Shown here piece by piece: positions 11,961 to 22,730 of a stretch of DNA of 64,000 nt. The stretch is from the NCBI GenBank assembly GCA_035610365.1, contig CM069434.1, forward strand, positions 98,320,806 through 98,384,805. Reading direction: 5' to 3'. Source of the DNA: Aquatica leii (Eukaryota > Arthropoda > Insecta > Coleoptera > Lampyridae). The first letter of the stretch is position 1, and each line of letters opens with the position of its first letter. A program made the position numbers and the translations under genes. The notes beneath the pieces were generated by a model that saw only the letters and a program-made list of their open reading frames with translations, ran no database searches and was not told where the DNA came from.

Positions 11961-12569
11961 AGCGTTTAGCGACAAGATAATAGTGATGGTTACGAATAAT
12001 TTACTTACTTTGTTCAGTAGGAATTACAACAAGACGATAAAAAACATTACCCTTCACTGCATTTGTGCGACGACGCATCGTAATCAGTTAACTTCAATGC
12101 TTATGTACTTGGCCTTTGTTTTATATATTTTTTTGGTTTTTAATATGTATCCCAATTTATTTATAAAATATGGTAGCAGCCAAATTACAAGTTTAAGCAA
12201 TTTTCAAATTAATATAAAATCTGAGTGTACGATAGAATTTCTTCGGCCCTAATTGTAAATTTGTAAACATGTCTCATTGCCCGCTTAAATATTCAAATTT
12301 TTTCAGACTGTAGTTGTGTTAATTAGTATGAAACGTGCATTTTTTATATTTTATTTTAAGTTACAGTATAACTGATTAGTAATAAAAGTTTTTTGTCGTT
12401 TTCTTTTATCTCAGTATAATTTTCTTATATTTTTTTAGATTGAGAAAGCCTAACAAGTATTTAACTTGAATTAAACAACTTCGGTTTGTTCAATACAGTA
12501 TTAATCACATAAAATTCTTAGTATTTTTCGGTCACTGAGACCTTAAACTGTTTAAAACAAATGGCCATT
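11961..12569. other. Spacer, no gene seen
   Basis: AT-rich. Weak PLE-like residues may begin near 12540, but nothing earlier is recognisable. Confidence 0.4.
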
Positions 12570-13268
12570 TAGACAACGGACTATTTAAAACTCACTCGCT
12601 TATGCATGAATCAAACCTTCGTTTTAATTAACAGAAAATTTTATAAGCAAAAAGGAACGGCAATCGGTAACAGTTTATTTCCGTTTATTGCTAACTTATT
12701 TATAAGAAGATCTGAAAACGACTTAAAAAGTGAGTTGAACTATGGCTGGGCTACGTGGACAACATTTGTGCGATAATATACACCAAGAAATGCAATCGTA
12801 CAGAGTTTTCGAATAGTCCATAGACTACTACATTTTCTATTAAGTAAATAAAAGTGTAAGAAAAAACTTCATACAATAAAAAAATTGTTTTATGCAACAG
12901 GCTGAATAGAATTCGCGGGGTGAATAGGTTAAAAAAGAGAGGTTGCCATAAAAACTTCAAATTTCAAATGTAGTGCTAAAATTTTGGCACGTTGGCAAGT
13001 ATACATTAGAGAAAAGTAAAATATAGTACCATTAATTTCCTAGCTATTGGCATGTGTGTTTCCAAGAACTAAACCTATAACTATTGTTTAAGCGAGTGTA
13101 CAAAACTTTACTTATAAATCTTCAGCATCGAATGCTGTTTTTAATTATAATTGTGCACTTTATCTCTATAATGTTGTTATTAATATTACCGAAACAAATT
13201 AGTTTAAATGTAGGTAAAATAACCTAACAAAAAAAATCATTGTTTCTATGTTTTTTTTTAACATTATA
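12570..13268 (+). pseudogene. Penelope-like element, RT portion, interrupted by a pogo-like element
   Basis: The RT palm is readable from about 12600: 'NRKFYKQKGTAIGNS', 'LFPFIANLFIRRSENDL', then in a shifted frame 'GYVDNICAI', which is the catalytic Y-x-D-D box with the second Asp changed to Asn (codon 12761-12763). Further on 'VHRLLHFLLSK' and 'KKLHTIKKLFYATG' fit the usual connector. The element resumes at 15290 beyond the inserted transposon. The spacer length left after removing the insert (about 480 plus 270 bases) fits the normal distance from RT palm to endonuclease. PLEs are retroelements with an RT and, usually, a GIY-YIG endonuclease. Confidence 0.7.
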
Positions 13269-15289
13269 GTAGGGTGAAAAAGATTGCAAATTTCAACATG
13301 AAGAAAAAATACACACCAAAAGTAGGTGGAAAATATAAGAAAATCGGTCTTTTAAAACTGTAGCAAGCTAAAAATAAGTTAAAGGAACATCACAGTTTAC
13401 GAGAAGCTTCCAAAAAGTATAATATAGCATACACTGACATGTTAAAAATAAAGATATTAAAACTCAAGGAGGACAAACTGTATTAAGTTGTAAAGAAAAA
13501 AACATATAAAAAATTATTTATTTATTTGTAGTAAGTGAAGATATCCTCTTGATGCCACTGATTTACGAATGATCGTTAAACCATATCTGAAGAGAACGGA
13601 CAGAGTTGTTCCAAAATTTAAAAACAACTATTCAGGTGGAGATTTTGCATACGGTTTTCTACAACGTCATAAAAATATTCTATCTGAACGTTTCTGTCAA
13701 AATATAAAAAGATCTAGGGCTGGTGTAACCAGAGAAATGGTTACAGATCACAAGACTTAGAGGGGATTCCACTAATGTGATGACCCAGGTTGTAAAAAAG
13801 TGATATTCAAACGTGATTGCAAATATCCAAAACGGATTATCAATTATAGTAAAAGTTCAACATCGATAATGCTTACAGCATCAGATAGTGGTGATTTATT
13901 ACCGTGCTACGTCGTGTACAAAGCTACACATATTTACAGTTCTTAGACAATAGGTGGTTCTCCACGGACCAGCAAGTCCGGCTAGTTTGATGGTTTTTGT
14001 TTTGATGACTGGATTTGTCAATAGGAATTCCTAAAAAAATTACCTGGTAAAAAAATTTTAATTAGCGACAATCTAAGCCCACATCTTTTTATTGAATCAG
14101 TAAGCTATGCAAAGATCATAATATCTTTTATCTTCATGCCCAGCATATTGACACACATCACTCAACCGCTAGATGTAGCCTTTTTCAAGCCTTTAAAAAT
14201 GGCGTAGCGCAAAACTGTTAAAAATTATAAAAAAGACCTAAAAAAAATATGAACAGTATTCCAAAGGACATTTTTCCAACCCTTTTGAAAGAATTAGTTT
14301 TTGTTATTGGACACAATAAGTAAGCTAACATACTTGCAGGATTTAATAAGTGTGGGATTATACCTTTAAACCCCAATAGAATTTTAGAATTTTAGATATG
14401 TTTCCACCAGAAGATGGACTTTCAAAAAATGACGGAGATGAAGATACAAGCAAAGGCATTGAAAATAAAGTTGTGGGTTAATAAAATTTATGCGCTATGA
14501 TTCTGTTCTAGCAAAGCCACGAAAGAAAAAGATACAAGTTCCTGCTGGCAAAACCGTTGCGATTGATGATCATGAATTTTCTGAGGAAGGCATTGATGAT
14601 CATTTTAGCACCCACGACTCTGACGCAGATATTGATCTCAAGTCTGAAATTGAATATGACAATGAGGATTTAATGAAGAATACAAATGTTTCAGCATCCA
14701 ATAAATGTAAAGCTGTTTCTAACGCATCCGGTAATAATCATTTGACAATTAAAATAAATGAAAATGATAATTGTGACAACCTTAAAAATGTTTTACCTAT
14801 TAACCAAAAAAACATACAGTTTAATGACTGGTTGCTACCAAGGTTCAACGATGAAATTGATAAAGCTAGCACATCAAGAGCCCAACCTTCCGCAAAATGT
14901 GTACGATTTTTTATTGCCCAAGTAGTGACAGTTAATCTAGAATCGTTTACAAAAAATTTTTTGAGGGGAAAACGCATGAGCGAGAATTTTGTTATAACTA
15001 AATTATTGGGAAACTAGAATGTCTAAGCAAGTTTAGATGGGGTTTTCTTTGTTTCAATATAAATCTATCTCAGTATAGGAAATAAGTTTGTATCAATAAA
15101 TGGCATTTTATACTTTTCTATGTTCATAAAAAACCAATAAAATATAAATCATAATATAATTATTATTCCAAACAAATTTTAACAACAGAAATTGTGCATT
15201 TTAACTTTTAAAAACATTTTCGTTGATTCTATACACCCGGCGTTTGATATAATAGAATCAACATTTTTGAGTTATTCTTTTGACCCCAC
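13269..15289 (+). mobile_element. pogo/jerky-type DNA transposon
   Basis: Short imperfect terminal repeats GTAGGGTGAAAA (13269) and TTTTGACCCCAC (ending 15289) are each flanked by TA, the usual target duplication of this superfamily. The interior codes for a pogo/jerky transposase. The element interrupts a PLE whose halves read on both sides, which supports these boundaries. An 11-bp inverted repeat (15222-15232 and 15252-15262) lies just inside the right end. Confidence 0.65.
13298..15017 (+). pseudogene. pogo/jerky transposase, decayed
   Basis: Starts at an ATG followed by a pipsqueak-type helix-turn-helix ('HHSLREASKKYNIAYT'). A CENP-B-like second HTH follows ('MIVKPYLKRTDRVVPKFKN', 'GFLQRHKNILSERF', 13569-13760). 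The DDE domain is scattered over three frames: 'DDPGCKKVIFKRD', 'LPCYVVYKATH', 'GKKILISDNLSPHL' with the second Asp intact, and 'THITQPLDVAFFKPLK'. A clean 175-residue frame at 14490-15017 is the acidic C-terminal tail typical of this family ('RKKKIQVPAGKTVA', 'FIAQVVTVNLESF'). Many stops and shifts; the region around the first catalytic Asp seems deleted. Family assignment is firm, activity excluded. Confidence 0.8.
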
Positions 15290-15990
15290 TAAGAGTGAAT
15301 ATGATTACTAACTAAAATATTTTGTTTAATTAATTGCCAATTTTTTTTAAATTTTTGTTGCTAATGTTGCTACCGAAAGACATATGTCTTAACTTTTAGA
15401 CCATTTATAAATTTCGTGCAATAAATAGTAATTGCTCGGTAACAGCAAGAACATGAAAAATGCCTAAAAATTGATTCTATTCATACCGTTTTACGATAAT
15501 AAAAAATATACACAAAAATATGTTAAATTATTTAATCATCGGGTTTATTTAGAATACTAAAAAACTTTTATTGAAAAACAGTTATCAGTTTCATAAATAG
15601 CTTACGAGATTATTTAGGAAACCTTAAATATCTAGTAGACGTTAAGGATAAATCAAGAATATATAAAATAAACTGTACAAACTGCAATTAAGTATATGTT
15701 AGACAAACCAAGAAATAAATAAAACTTTGATTCAAAGACCACTTGGGTCTTATTAAATACGTAAAGGTAGGCAAATCCAACGTTGCCAAGCGTATTCCCA
15801 AAAAAGGACATCAAGCAAACGATACATGTTTAATCAAACAAGTTAATATTAGAAACGTGTTAGATGCTATCACTAGTATTGATAAATACGACGATCAGGA
15901 ACCATTAAGTTTTTACGAACTTTCAAACTTATATGACCGACCTTATGCACCAAAGAGCACCGTATAACTAGAGTAGTTCATCAAAAAAGT
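15290..15990 (+). pseudogene. Penelope-like element, GIY-YIG endonuclease end
   Basis: Continuation of the PLE at 12570-13268. The endonuclease motif reads 'RIYKINCTNCN', a stop, 'VYVRQTK', so the second half of GIY-YIG is damaged (Gly to Arg). From 15743 an open tail 'GKSNVAKRIPKKGHQAND' and onward matches the C-terminus of PLE proteins, in which the endonuclease makes the nick that primes reverse transcription. The stretch 15290-15560 is nearly unreadable but of the expected length. Confidence 0.7.
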
Positions 15991-16511
15991 TGATGAAAGT
16001 ACGACTACGGTGATTCATACGTACTTTGAATTAAATTTGATTGTTTTTCTGTTTTCTGGAAAGTTATAAAATTGGTGGCATTTTGTACTTTTCTTAGCTA
16101 CAAACGTTTCTTTTTTAAATTTATTATTTGAAATTACGTATCTATAGTTTTTTTAAGTATTATTATTTATTATAATTTTATGCATTATTAAGTACAATAG
16201 GTAAGTTCTATATATTTTGGTTTTTCAGTTTTTTAAATTTTATTTTTACTTTTTTTTAGTTTGGTTTTTATAATTTCTAGTTGGTTTCTCAACTGTTTAA
16301 ATTTTGTATTACATACGTTTTTTTTTGCAATTTTGCAATTATTTGTATTTTTGGTCTTTATAAACGTCTGTTTTTTTTTTAATATTCCAGATACAGACAG
16401 TTATGATAACAATCTACTCAAACATTTTTTGTTAAGATAAAACCGTTTGTTTTTTTTTTTTTTTATAAAAAAGCATTTATTGATAAAAGTATTTTTACAT
16501 GTGTTCCAATA
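15991..16511. other. Spacer with T-rich runs
   Basis: No gene. Contains long T runs (for example near 16375 and 16450) and a small CATCAAAAAAGTTGATG hairpin just after the PLE end. Confidence 0.4.
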
Positions 16512-16641
16512 GTATATTGTATAATGAGTAAGCAATGGTTGTCATTGCCAACGAGTATGAAAATTTGCAACCGAGCCGAAGGCGAGGTTGGCAATTCATA
16601 CGAGTTGGCAATACACATTCCTTACAAATTATACACTATAC
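16512..16641. repeat. 130-bp hairpin (MITE or foldback remnant)
   Basis: The left arm from GTATATTGTATAATGAG and the right arm ending ATTATACACTATAC pair over about 60 bp around a centre GCCGAAGGC (16575-16583). Shared inner words include TTGCCAACGAGTATGAA and TTCATACGAGTTGGCAA. Mismatches are few. There is no coding capacity and no clear target duplication. It resembles short palindromic MITEs. Confidence 0.7.
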
Positions 16642-19059
16642 TTTTTCTACAACTCTATATTTACGCAAAAAATAAATAAACTAATTTAAAAATTTGTATT
16701 GGTAATACCTAAAAAGACAATTAAAAACTTATGTCAAAACTTGTATTTATTTTATGTCAACTTGACAGCGTTTATACTATTAGTTATCTGTTATTATTAT
16801 TTAATTCTTGTTTTTTACTTATATCTAGTTAAAGAAATGGTGAGTGTAATTTACTTGCTTTGAATACATGCAATTTTAGTTAACTTCAAATCATTTAGTA
16901 TTTGAATTTTTTTTAATAAATTAATTTCAAGCATAATTTAATATGAATGAGCTGGAGTTTAAAAATTACTAATGATTCAATGACACGTTTTTACTTTTGT
17001 AGCCAGTAAATTAAAGAAATCTATTCATGTCGAAGCCGGAAATGTCGTCAAGTTCTGAAAAATGTTGATATGATAGTTTTTCTTAGAAGCTTCAACCGAA
17101 TAACATGTGGATGTGACTTACAAAGCAAATAAGGTAGATTTGTGAATGTTTAAAGATAATTTGTAATTAATAAGTGTTATTCTTAAGAATGAAGCTTTCC
17201 AAACTAAGAAGGTAATAAGATCATCGTAGTTAAAGAATTGAAAAAAAATCCTTTTAGAAAATGCAAGATAGTTAATTATTCTAATAAATCAAATATGCTG
17301 TAATAATCTTTACTAAAAAATTAGTTTAATTATGAGAAATGAATTGTTAACAAAACACGTTGTAGGTAAAAGAAAACAAGTGATTCAGTGCTTTTGCTTA
17401 TAATTACATCTAAATATATAATTTTTTCAATGTATAAACCAGTGGTTTGCATTAGTCTTGTAACAATTGATTATATTTATGTTTATCTTGAATTATTTAT
17501 TATCACGTAAGTCCAAAGTGTTTGTGATTAAATTTTTAACAAGGTAGCGACAATGTGCGAATGAATTATTTTTATAAGATTATAATATAATATGTAGTGA
17601 AAGTATACATAAATCCTTATGAAAACTGCATTAATATAAGGATAAATAATAACAAACAGATATCAGGCATGCACGAAAGAAACATTTTGGTATCTTGCAA
17701 CCATCGATGAACGCCAAAAGATAATTGGTTACTTCTGAATTATCATGCAGTTCAAAAAACTGATAAATTTTCTAATAAATACTAACTTCTTTAAGTTAAT
17801 TTGAGCATGTTATTATAAAATGAGTAAAGGATTGGATTACTTAATCTGTTTATAACACTGCAAAAGCAAAAGTTCGATGAATTACTGTTAACATTTCCTT
17901 CCCATCAAAAGAAAACCCTGCAAGAAAACAAGTAGTTTGCAAATTAGAAATTTTTACTTATTCTAATTACCTTGAACTTCTAAAATATATTTGCATTTCA
18001 TTAGAAGAAAGTCAAATGTCAACGTTTACGAATATAACCTAAAATATGTAATTTATAAACCACACTTTTTATGCTATAAAACTAATGAAATACCTTTTAC
18101 ATGACCCTCAATGATTTTGTTTTCAAATTTTATAATTTGTGAAGCAGAGAATATTTGTAAAAGACTTCTAAATTATGTTCTTATAATTCATTATCCTGTA
18201 CGTTAATAGGTTTGACCTGTACGGAAATGACTTTGACCTGTACGGAAATGAAATTACACAATCACAATGCACAACGTTGCCTAATCGCAATTAAACGTAC
18301 AATGTATCGTATTGTCTGTTAGTCGTAGAAAAAATTACTTAATGTTTATGTAAACGTAGATTATAAATTTTTACATCGAAATGGTTGTTACTAAAAAGCA
18401 AAAACTAAAAAAAACATTTTTTATAAACATGTTGCCCAAATTACATACACGCAGCTTTTACAAAATGAACAAAAAGTTTCCATTCAATGACACTTACTTG
18501 AGAAAATATAAATATTATCGTACCACGATTAAATTAAAAATAAAGGCTTCTTATCAAAGTTATCCAAAAAAATTCTGTATGTCACTTAACAACAAAAACT
18601 TTTTGACAATTGCGACTATTGGAGATGGTTTTGAAAGTGTATAATCGTCTTTTTCTATTGGTTTAGATATAAATACTTATTGTAAAGCTTATTATAAACT
18701 AACTAATTTATTTATACTAAAAATATGTACACGTTTAAACTAATCGAACTAATTAAATCTAAGGATACTTAATAAAAACACACTATAATGTATGTATAGC
18801 ATTATCACTAAGACGAAGATAAGATAAAGTCCGCGGATAACTTCACACACTTGTTTAACTCTTATTGTTTACGTTAAAGTCACGTACATCGTAGATTTAT
18901 TTATAACATGCGTTAATCACTTATTTATTTAAACTTGAATAATCCTTTTAACACTGCCGTCTTCGAATTACGGAAATCACTGACCTCGGATTTGTTTGCA
19001 CCGTATTTATACATTTTGTCAAAACGTTCTCGAATGTTCCACATCCTTCGGTAAACGAT
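16642..19059. other. AT-rich DNA, no supported gene
   Basis: Nothing firm. A 21-bp unit is duplicated at 18211-18230 and 18232-18251 (TTTGACCTGTACGGAAATGA). A basic 87-residue frame at 18381-18644 ('KYKYYRTTIKLKIKASYQSY') faintly resembles the linker of LINE ORF2 and could be the 5' part of the LINE at 19060, but the link is weak. Confidence 0.35.
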
Positions 19060-19188
19060 CCGGAAAATGTATAACACCTTTTAGAAGGCTTTTAATTTGG
19101 CAATAAAAACACTTTTCCTACTGATTGAAAACTGGGTCGAGTAGTTCCCATACATAAATCCGGAGATAAAGGTGACATTAGTAATTAT
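19060..19188 (+). pseudogene. LINE reverse transcriptase, 5' part (split by hAT)
   Basis: Reads '(V)VPIHKSGDKGDISNY', the standard opening of jockey/CR1-type LINE RTs, after a stop-ridden 'LKTG'. The frame breaks exactly at the hAT boundary at 19189 and the domain resumes at 21720-21727 beyond it. Upstream LINE sequence is too decayed to follow. Confidence 0.75.
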
Positions 19189-21719
19189 TAAAGAGCGGAC
19201 AGTCAAGCAAATGCCTGGATCTGCTTATTTTGCCTTTCTGTGTAATTTTTTGTCTTTCTTGCCTTTTCAAATAGTATTATTTTATATTGCCTTTTCACAT
19301 ATAAATTTTGAAAATATTGTGTAAACAGTGTTTTAATAGGTAGATCACAATAACGCATTACAGAATTTTACTTAAATTACGTACAATAATATAACTAACA
19401 TTTTTTGCTCTAAAGGTCTTACCACGAACCTATAAATAAGAACAGGAATTTTCATGTTTTGTTAAACAATGGTTTCCAGAAAACATTAAATACAAAAGCC
19501 GCTTATAGAGAAGAACTATTGTAAGAATTTATACTAGGATTCTGTACAATGACAGGCTTAACAGAACACTATTTACAAAACCGGAAGGATTTTGGAATGA
19601 ATCATATTTTATAGGTCTATTCAGTACCTAAGTAAAGCAAGCAAATATAGATACATTTAATTCTGTCCGGTGGGATTCCTTTAATGACTGAAACACATGA
19701 CTAAAATATTCTTTGTTTGTTATAAATACCTGTGATATTAGCACACTGTGGTAGTCTATTGCTGTTGTGCTGTGAGTAAGTTTTAAAAAATGCCACCTAA
19801 TAAACAATCAAAATTTGTAAATTATTACAAGTGGAATAAATTGGACTATAATTTAACAACCGAAGGGGAAAACCCTTTTTTGTCAAGTTTGTTCAAAATC
19901 AGTAAGTTTGTATTATCTTAATTTAAATCCTTTTAATTACTAGTATATGTATTATTTTAGACCGATGCTACTAAAAAGTACCATGTAAAACAACACTTGG
20001 GTAGTGGTTTACATTTAAAACATATTAAAAAAACTATGAAACAACAATTGTTAAAAAACGTTATAGAAGATTAACAGAATAAACCTGGTCCATCAAAAAC
20101 AACGTTTGCTCTAGATTTGTGCGAAGCATTGGTGTCGGCTGAAATTCCTCTTAAAAAACTTGATAATATCAATTTTTGCAATTTAATCGAAAAATACACT
20201 AAACAAGTTGTTCCAGATGAATCAACTTTGAGAAAAAATTATTTAGACATATGTTACCAATGAGTAAGCCGTTTAATTAAAGTATTAATAGTTTTCAAAA
20301 TGCTGGTTTACGTTTTATAGAAAATACAGACAATAAGAAATGACATTGGGGACCATTACATTTGGACTTCGGGTGATACAACAGCCGATTGCAGAGGTCG
20401 ATATATAGCAAATTTTGTAGTTGGTAAATTGTCTGAACTAAAACCAGAAAAAGCTCATTTGCTAGCATCCAAAGAAATTCCACAGACCAATCACAAAACA
20501 GTTGCAAATTTTTTCGATGATTGTTTATGTAAGTTTTTTTTAATGATTGATAAATATAATCCAATCTATTAATTACAATTATATAACTTTATGTTTGTAG
20601 GACTTCTGTATCCCAATGGCGTAAAAAAAGAAAAAGTTTTCTTATTCGTAACCAATGCAGCACCTTATATGATCAAATACGCTCAGGCATTACAAATATT
20701 TTTTCCGAATTTAAAACATTTAACTTGTCTAGCACATGGAATACATAGGGTGTGCGAATTCATTAGAGACGAGTTTGCAATAGTAAACAAGTTCATTTCT
20801 GCTACCAAAAAGGTAAAAATCTCTAACATATTAAATTATCTTTTTGATTATTGGGTATTGTTCCAGGTTTATGTGAAAGAACCATTATGGGTTAGGGCCT
20901 ATAATGAAAAACTTCCAGATGCTTCCACCGGAACTTCTCATAACAAGATAGGGAACGTGGTTATCTGCTTGCATTTTTTATGCCACACATTTTGGAAAAA
21001 TTACTGAGGTACAGTTAATACTATAATCTGACATTGTCTTATGCATTAATTGAGTTGTCTTACTTCAGGTGGTTAAATTATTTGACGAGACGGCCTCTGC
21101 AGCAATTGCTAAATCTCAAAAAGCTTTTAATGACGAAGCTGTTAAGAAAGGACTAGTTTATATAAAAACACACTTTTCCGGCATTCCTGACGAATTAAAG
21201 AAGCTAGAAAAAAGCAAAACCGCAATGACCGAATTTTTCGCTAGATTCGAAAGAATAAGAGCAATTATAAGAGCATGTGCAAGGACTACAGGAGCAAAAA
21301 TTATGTAAAAATTGGATTTCGTCACATCAAAAAACCCTTCCTTTGACCTCTTTAAACAACTGACAAAAATTCAAAAAGAGGAGGTCATGAAACATCAACA
21401 GAAAATATCTTTAACAATAACAGAAACATCGGTATTAAAATTTGCTCCACTAACATCTTCTGATGCTGAAAGAACTTTTTCCTTCTATAAAAATATTTTA
21501 AATAATAAAAAGGCAAGAGCTTCTTAGTCAAAATATTGAAAAATATTTTATTTGTGTTTGGGAAAATAATAGCACTTAATAAACATTGTAAAACAAAAAA
21601 AATTAACTGTAAATTTTAATAGATATTTGTGCCTTTTTTATTGCCTTTCTAGCAGGTTTTATATACCTTTTATGCCACCTTTTTTTTGTATTTTTTCTTA
21701 CTTTACTATCCGCTCTTTA
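19189..21719 (+). mobile_element. hAT element, 2531 bp, with 8-bp target duplication
   Basis: Both boundaries are readable. The left end TAAAGAGCGGACAGT and right end ACTATCCGCTCTTTA are inverted with one mismatch and fit the hAT terminal consensus YARNG. GTAATTAT occurs immediately outside both ends (19181-19188 and 21720-21727), a perfect 8-bp duplication as expected for hAT. The interior carries a hAT transposase. The host site is a LINE RT, which reads on either side. Confidence 0.9.
19790..21590 (+). pseudogene. hAT transposase with BED-like finger, several exons, decayed
   Basis: ATG at 19790 opens 'MPPNKQSKFVNYYKWNK'. A shifted frame then gives the CxxC of a BED-like zinc finger ('FFCQVCSKS') ending at a GTAAGT donor at 19902. 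Further exons start near 19961 and 20601, with GT/AG pairs at 20529/20600, about 20812/20866 and about 21007/21068. The catalytic region shows 'WTSGDTTADCRGRYIANF', 'VFLFVTNAAPYM' and 'LTCLAHGIHRVCEFIRDEF'. The C-terminal dimerisation block reads 'VLKFAPLTSSDAERTFSFY'. Stops occur after 'KNVIED' and at 21306-21308, plus frameshifts. Family hAT is firm; the copy cannot encode an intact enzyme. Confidence 0.85.
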
Positions 21720-22730
21720 GTAATTATAATAATAATTCTCTCAAGTCTTAGTAAAGTATTTGAAAGTATTATATACAAAACCATTTATTTTAACATTCAT
21801 AATCAGTTGTCTTTCTCATAACACGGTTTCATGAAACGTAAGTCAACTACTAACAATTTGTGCTATTTCACTCATTACATAGCAACAGTCTTAGACAACA
21901 AAGGCCAAGTTGATGTGATATACACTGATTTTACAAAGCATTTGACACAATCCACCATAACGTTATAATAAGGAATTTGCATATTATTGGACTCTCTTCT
22001 GCATTGATAGCACTTTTGTCATCGTACTTTCGGAATGGTCTCTTAACAGTTAATTTTTGTGGATATAATACTTCTCCTTTTCAAGTTTCTTCTGGAGTCC
22101 CACAAGGATCAAATCTTGGACCTCCTCTATTTTTGATATTGATTAATGACATCAATGACGTAACAAAATCAGAACGTTTGCTTTCTGCTAACGATCTAAA
22201 AATTTTTCGAGCTGTTTACACAACTGATGATTGTTTTGCAATTCAAAACGACCTTCAATACATTAACCACTGGGTTTATTTAAATAAGTTAAATCTTAAT
22301 CTCCTAAGTGTAAAGTTGTTTCTTTTAATCGTAAGTCGACTACAACTAAATTTTGTTATTCTATATGTAATTTACCCGTTACTCGATGCGACAATATTAA
22401 AGACTTAGGTGTTATTTTTGACAAAAAACTTAAAATATATTTACTTTAAGATGATAGTATTTTATCTACCAGTTGAAATATCTTATGATAATTTACTTCA
22501 ACTAATATCATTAAAATCTCTAAATGAACGACGTAACTGTATCACTAAGAAATTTCTAGAAAAACTAATCTCTAATGAAATAGATGACCATTCATTCTCT
22601 ATCAGTTCATCAAGATCAAGATCCAACACTTTTTTATCTCGACCATGCACGAACAAATATTTATTTAAGTCACCTATCAAACGTATGTCCTTAAATTTTA
22701 ACAAACGTAACAGATTATTGTAAGAAATAT
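21720..22730 (+). pseudogene. LINE reverse transcriptase, 3' part
   Basis: Continues the RT of 19060-19188: 'LSSLSKVFESIIYKTI', 'QVDVIYTDFTK', 'SSGVPQGSNLGPPLFLILI', then 'LLSANDLKIF', where the catalytic FADD box has become SAND (codon 22190-22192 AAC instead of an Asp codon). After an apparent deletion near 22440 the C-terminal tail follows ('LKSLNERRNCITKKFLEKL'). Jockey/CR1-like by motif order. No poly-A or microsatellite tail was recognised at its 3' end. Several stops and frame changes. Confidence 0.8.

Noticed and set aside
16838..17070. Possible spliced gene start (ATG then GTGAGT, later TTTTGTAG)
   Set aside because: Joining ATG to the next exon gives a stop after three codons, and the alternative frame ends within 20 residues.
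18381..18644. 87-residue basic frame as LINE ORF2 linker
   Set aside because: Similarity is limited to spaced Lys/Tyr residues; the sequence up to 19060 does not continue as a LINE.
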